Below are positions 63,689 through 64,000 of a DNA stretch of 64,000 nt, piece after piece. The stretch comes from Bin87 sp965115825. Its GTDB lineage: Bacteria; Chloroflexota; Dehalococcoidia; Lucifugimonadales; UBA3495. Both the position numbers and the translations under genes were made by a program. The DNA lies in the NCBI GenBank assembly GCA_965115825.1, contig OZ220464.1, forward strand, positions 3,100,001 through 3,164,000, in the 5' to 3' direction. The notes beneath the pieces are model-generated. The model made no database searches and had not been told where the DNA came from. It was given only the letters and a program-made list of their open reading frames with translations. The first letter of the stretch is position 1, and each line of letters starts with the position of its first letter.

Positions 63689-64000
63689 ATGCAAAATCAC
63701 GAGGAAACCAAGACCGTCGCTCTGTACGCCAGGGTGTCCAGCGACAAGCAGGACATGGAACTCTCCATTGGTGCGCAGTTGTCCAACTTGCGCAAGTACG
63801 CCCGTCAAAAAGGCTACTTAGTGCATCAGACCTACGTGGACGAGGGCATTAGCGGAACGCGGGCCGACCGCCCGGCTTTTCGGCAGATGATGGCGGAAGC
63901 CACGAAGCGGAGCCCGCCGTTCCGGGAAATCTTGGTATGGTCCTTATTCCAGGTTCTCCCGGGACATGGCTCAATCCATCATGAACAAGGCTGAGCTACG
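63689..64000 (+). pseudogene. Serine recombinase, frameshifted, 3' partial
   Basis: ATG 63689 follows GCAGGAGG. The N-terminal catalytic domain of a large serine recombinase is clear: TVALYARVSSDKQDMELSIGAQL with the catalytic Ser in ARVS, then YVDEGISGTRADRPAFRQMM. Near 63938-63945 the good reading moves to another frame (YSRFSRDMAQSIMNKAELR), where the conserved RFSRD motif is found, and continues past the window edge. As given, the original frame ends at 63994. A one-base indel, real or a sequencing error, is the cause. It could mobilise this part of the island. Confidence 0.75.

Overview
This is a bacterial, moderately GC-rich window that is almost entirely an immune island. The Ala/Thr/Pro linkers in lipoproteins and surface proteins (ATP/TPVP-type), the Lys-poor Arg/Ala-rich proteome and a collagen-like surface protein suggest a Chloroflexota-type organism, possibly host- or sponge-associated. 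That assignment is inference from style only; there is no rRNA or tRNA in the window.

Layout. (1) 1-6156: C-terminal part of a SIR2-family defence protein, a repeat-domain protein with a Chloroflexota-type linker, a collagen-like membrane protein, and a remnant of a type I restriction HsdM gene. (2) 6157-21402, system 1: NTase-HEPN protein, DUF499 ATPase, a small basic protein, four tandem small-gene pairs (called A and B here), a DUF1156 DNA methylase carrying a B domain at its N-terminus, a TIR-like/RipA-like membrane pair, and a PLD-SNF2 helicase. (3) 21403-27995: repeats, a strong terminator, a second NTase-HEPN gene and a run of lipoprotein/membrane genes, several with frameshifts. (4) 27996-41599, system 2: a second, diverged version of the same core (DUF499, small protein, DUF1156 methylase, PLD-SNF2 helicase) with different accessory genes in the same slots: NTase-HEPN, a B-type gene plus partner, DUF1883-TIR, and a Panacea-type toxin-antitoxin pair. 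(5) 41600-45901: a collapsed third copy of the core (DUF499 scar joined to helicase scar), a broken cytosine-5 methylase, a three-gene operon of unknown function and a nearly identical second copy of the first NTase-HEPN gene. (6) 45981-62212: a complete type I-C CRISPR-Cas locus (cas3, cas5, cas8c, cas7, cas4, cas1, cas2) and one large array, 115 identical 37-nt repeats by hand count. (7) 62213-64000: a dispersed 128-bp repeat, a minus-strand hypothetical gene, an XRE regulator and a serine recombinase.

How the genes probably work together: each core supplies an ATPase, an adenine-type DNA methylase with zinc ribbons, and a nuclease-like helicase, a DISARM/BREX-like plan of self-marking plus attack. 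The genes between methylase and helicase, and between small protein and methylase, look like exchangeable effectors (TIR, membrane protein, toxin-antitoxin) guarding the core. The A-B pairs and mosaic fragments show that the locus has been reshuffled by recombination at short shared sequences.

The two most unusual signals are small. First, the cas5-8c-7-4-1-2 promoter region contains a single CRISPR-repeat-like element followed by a pseudo-spacer whose first 11 nt match the predicted start of that same promoter, next to a TTC PAM: a candidate crRNA-like autorepressor of the cas operon. Second, both DUF1156 genes contain a perfect 22-23 bp inverted repeat with a 6-nt loop at the same protein position; the two palindromes differ at six aligned positions and every difference is compensated on the other arm.

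Caveat: at least five genes are broken by single small indels, some in homopolymers. These may be real decay or phase variation, or indel errors of a long-read assembly.
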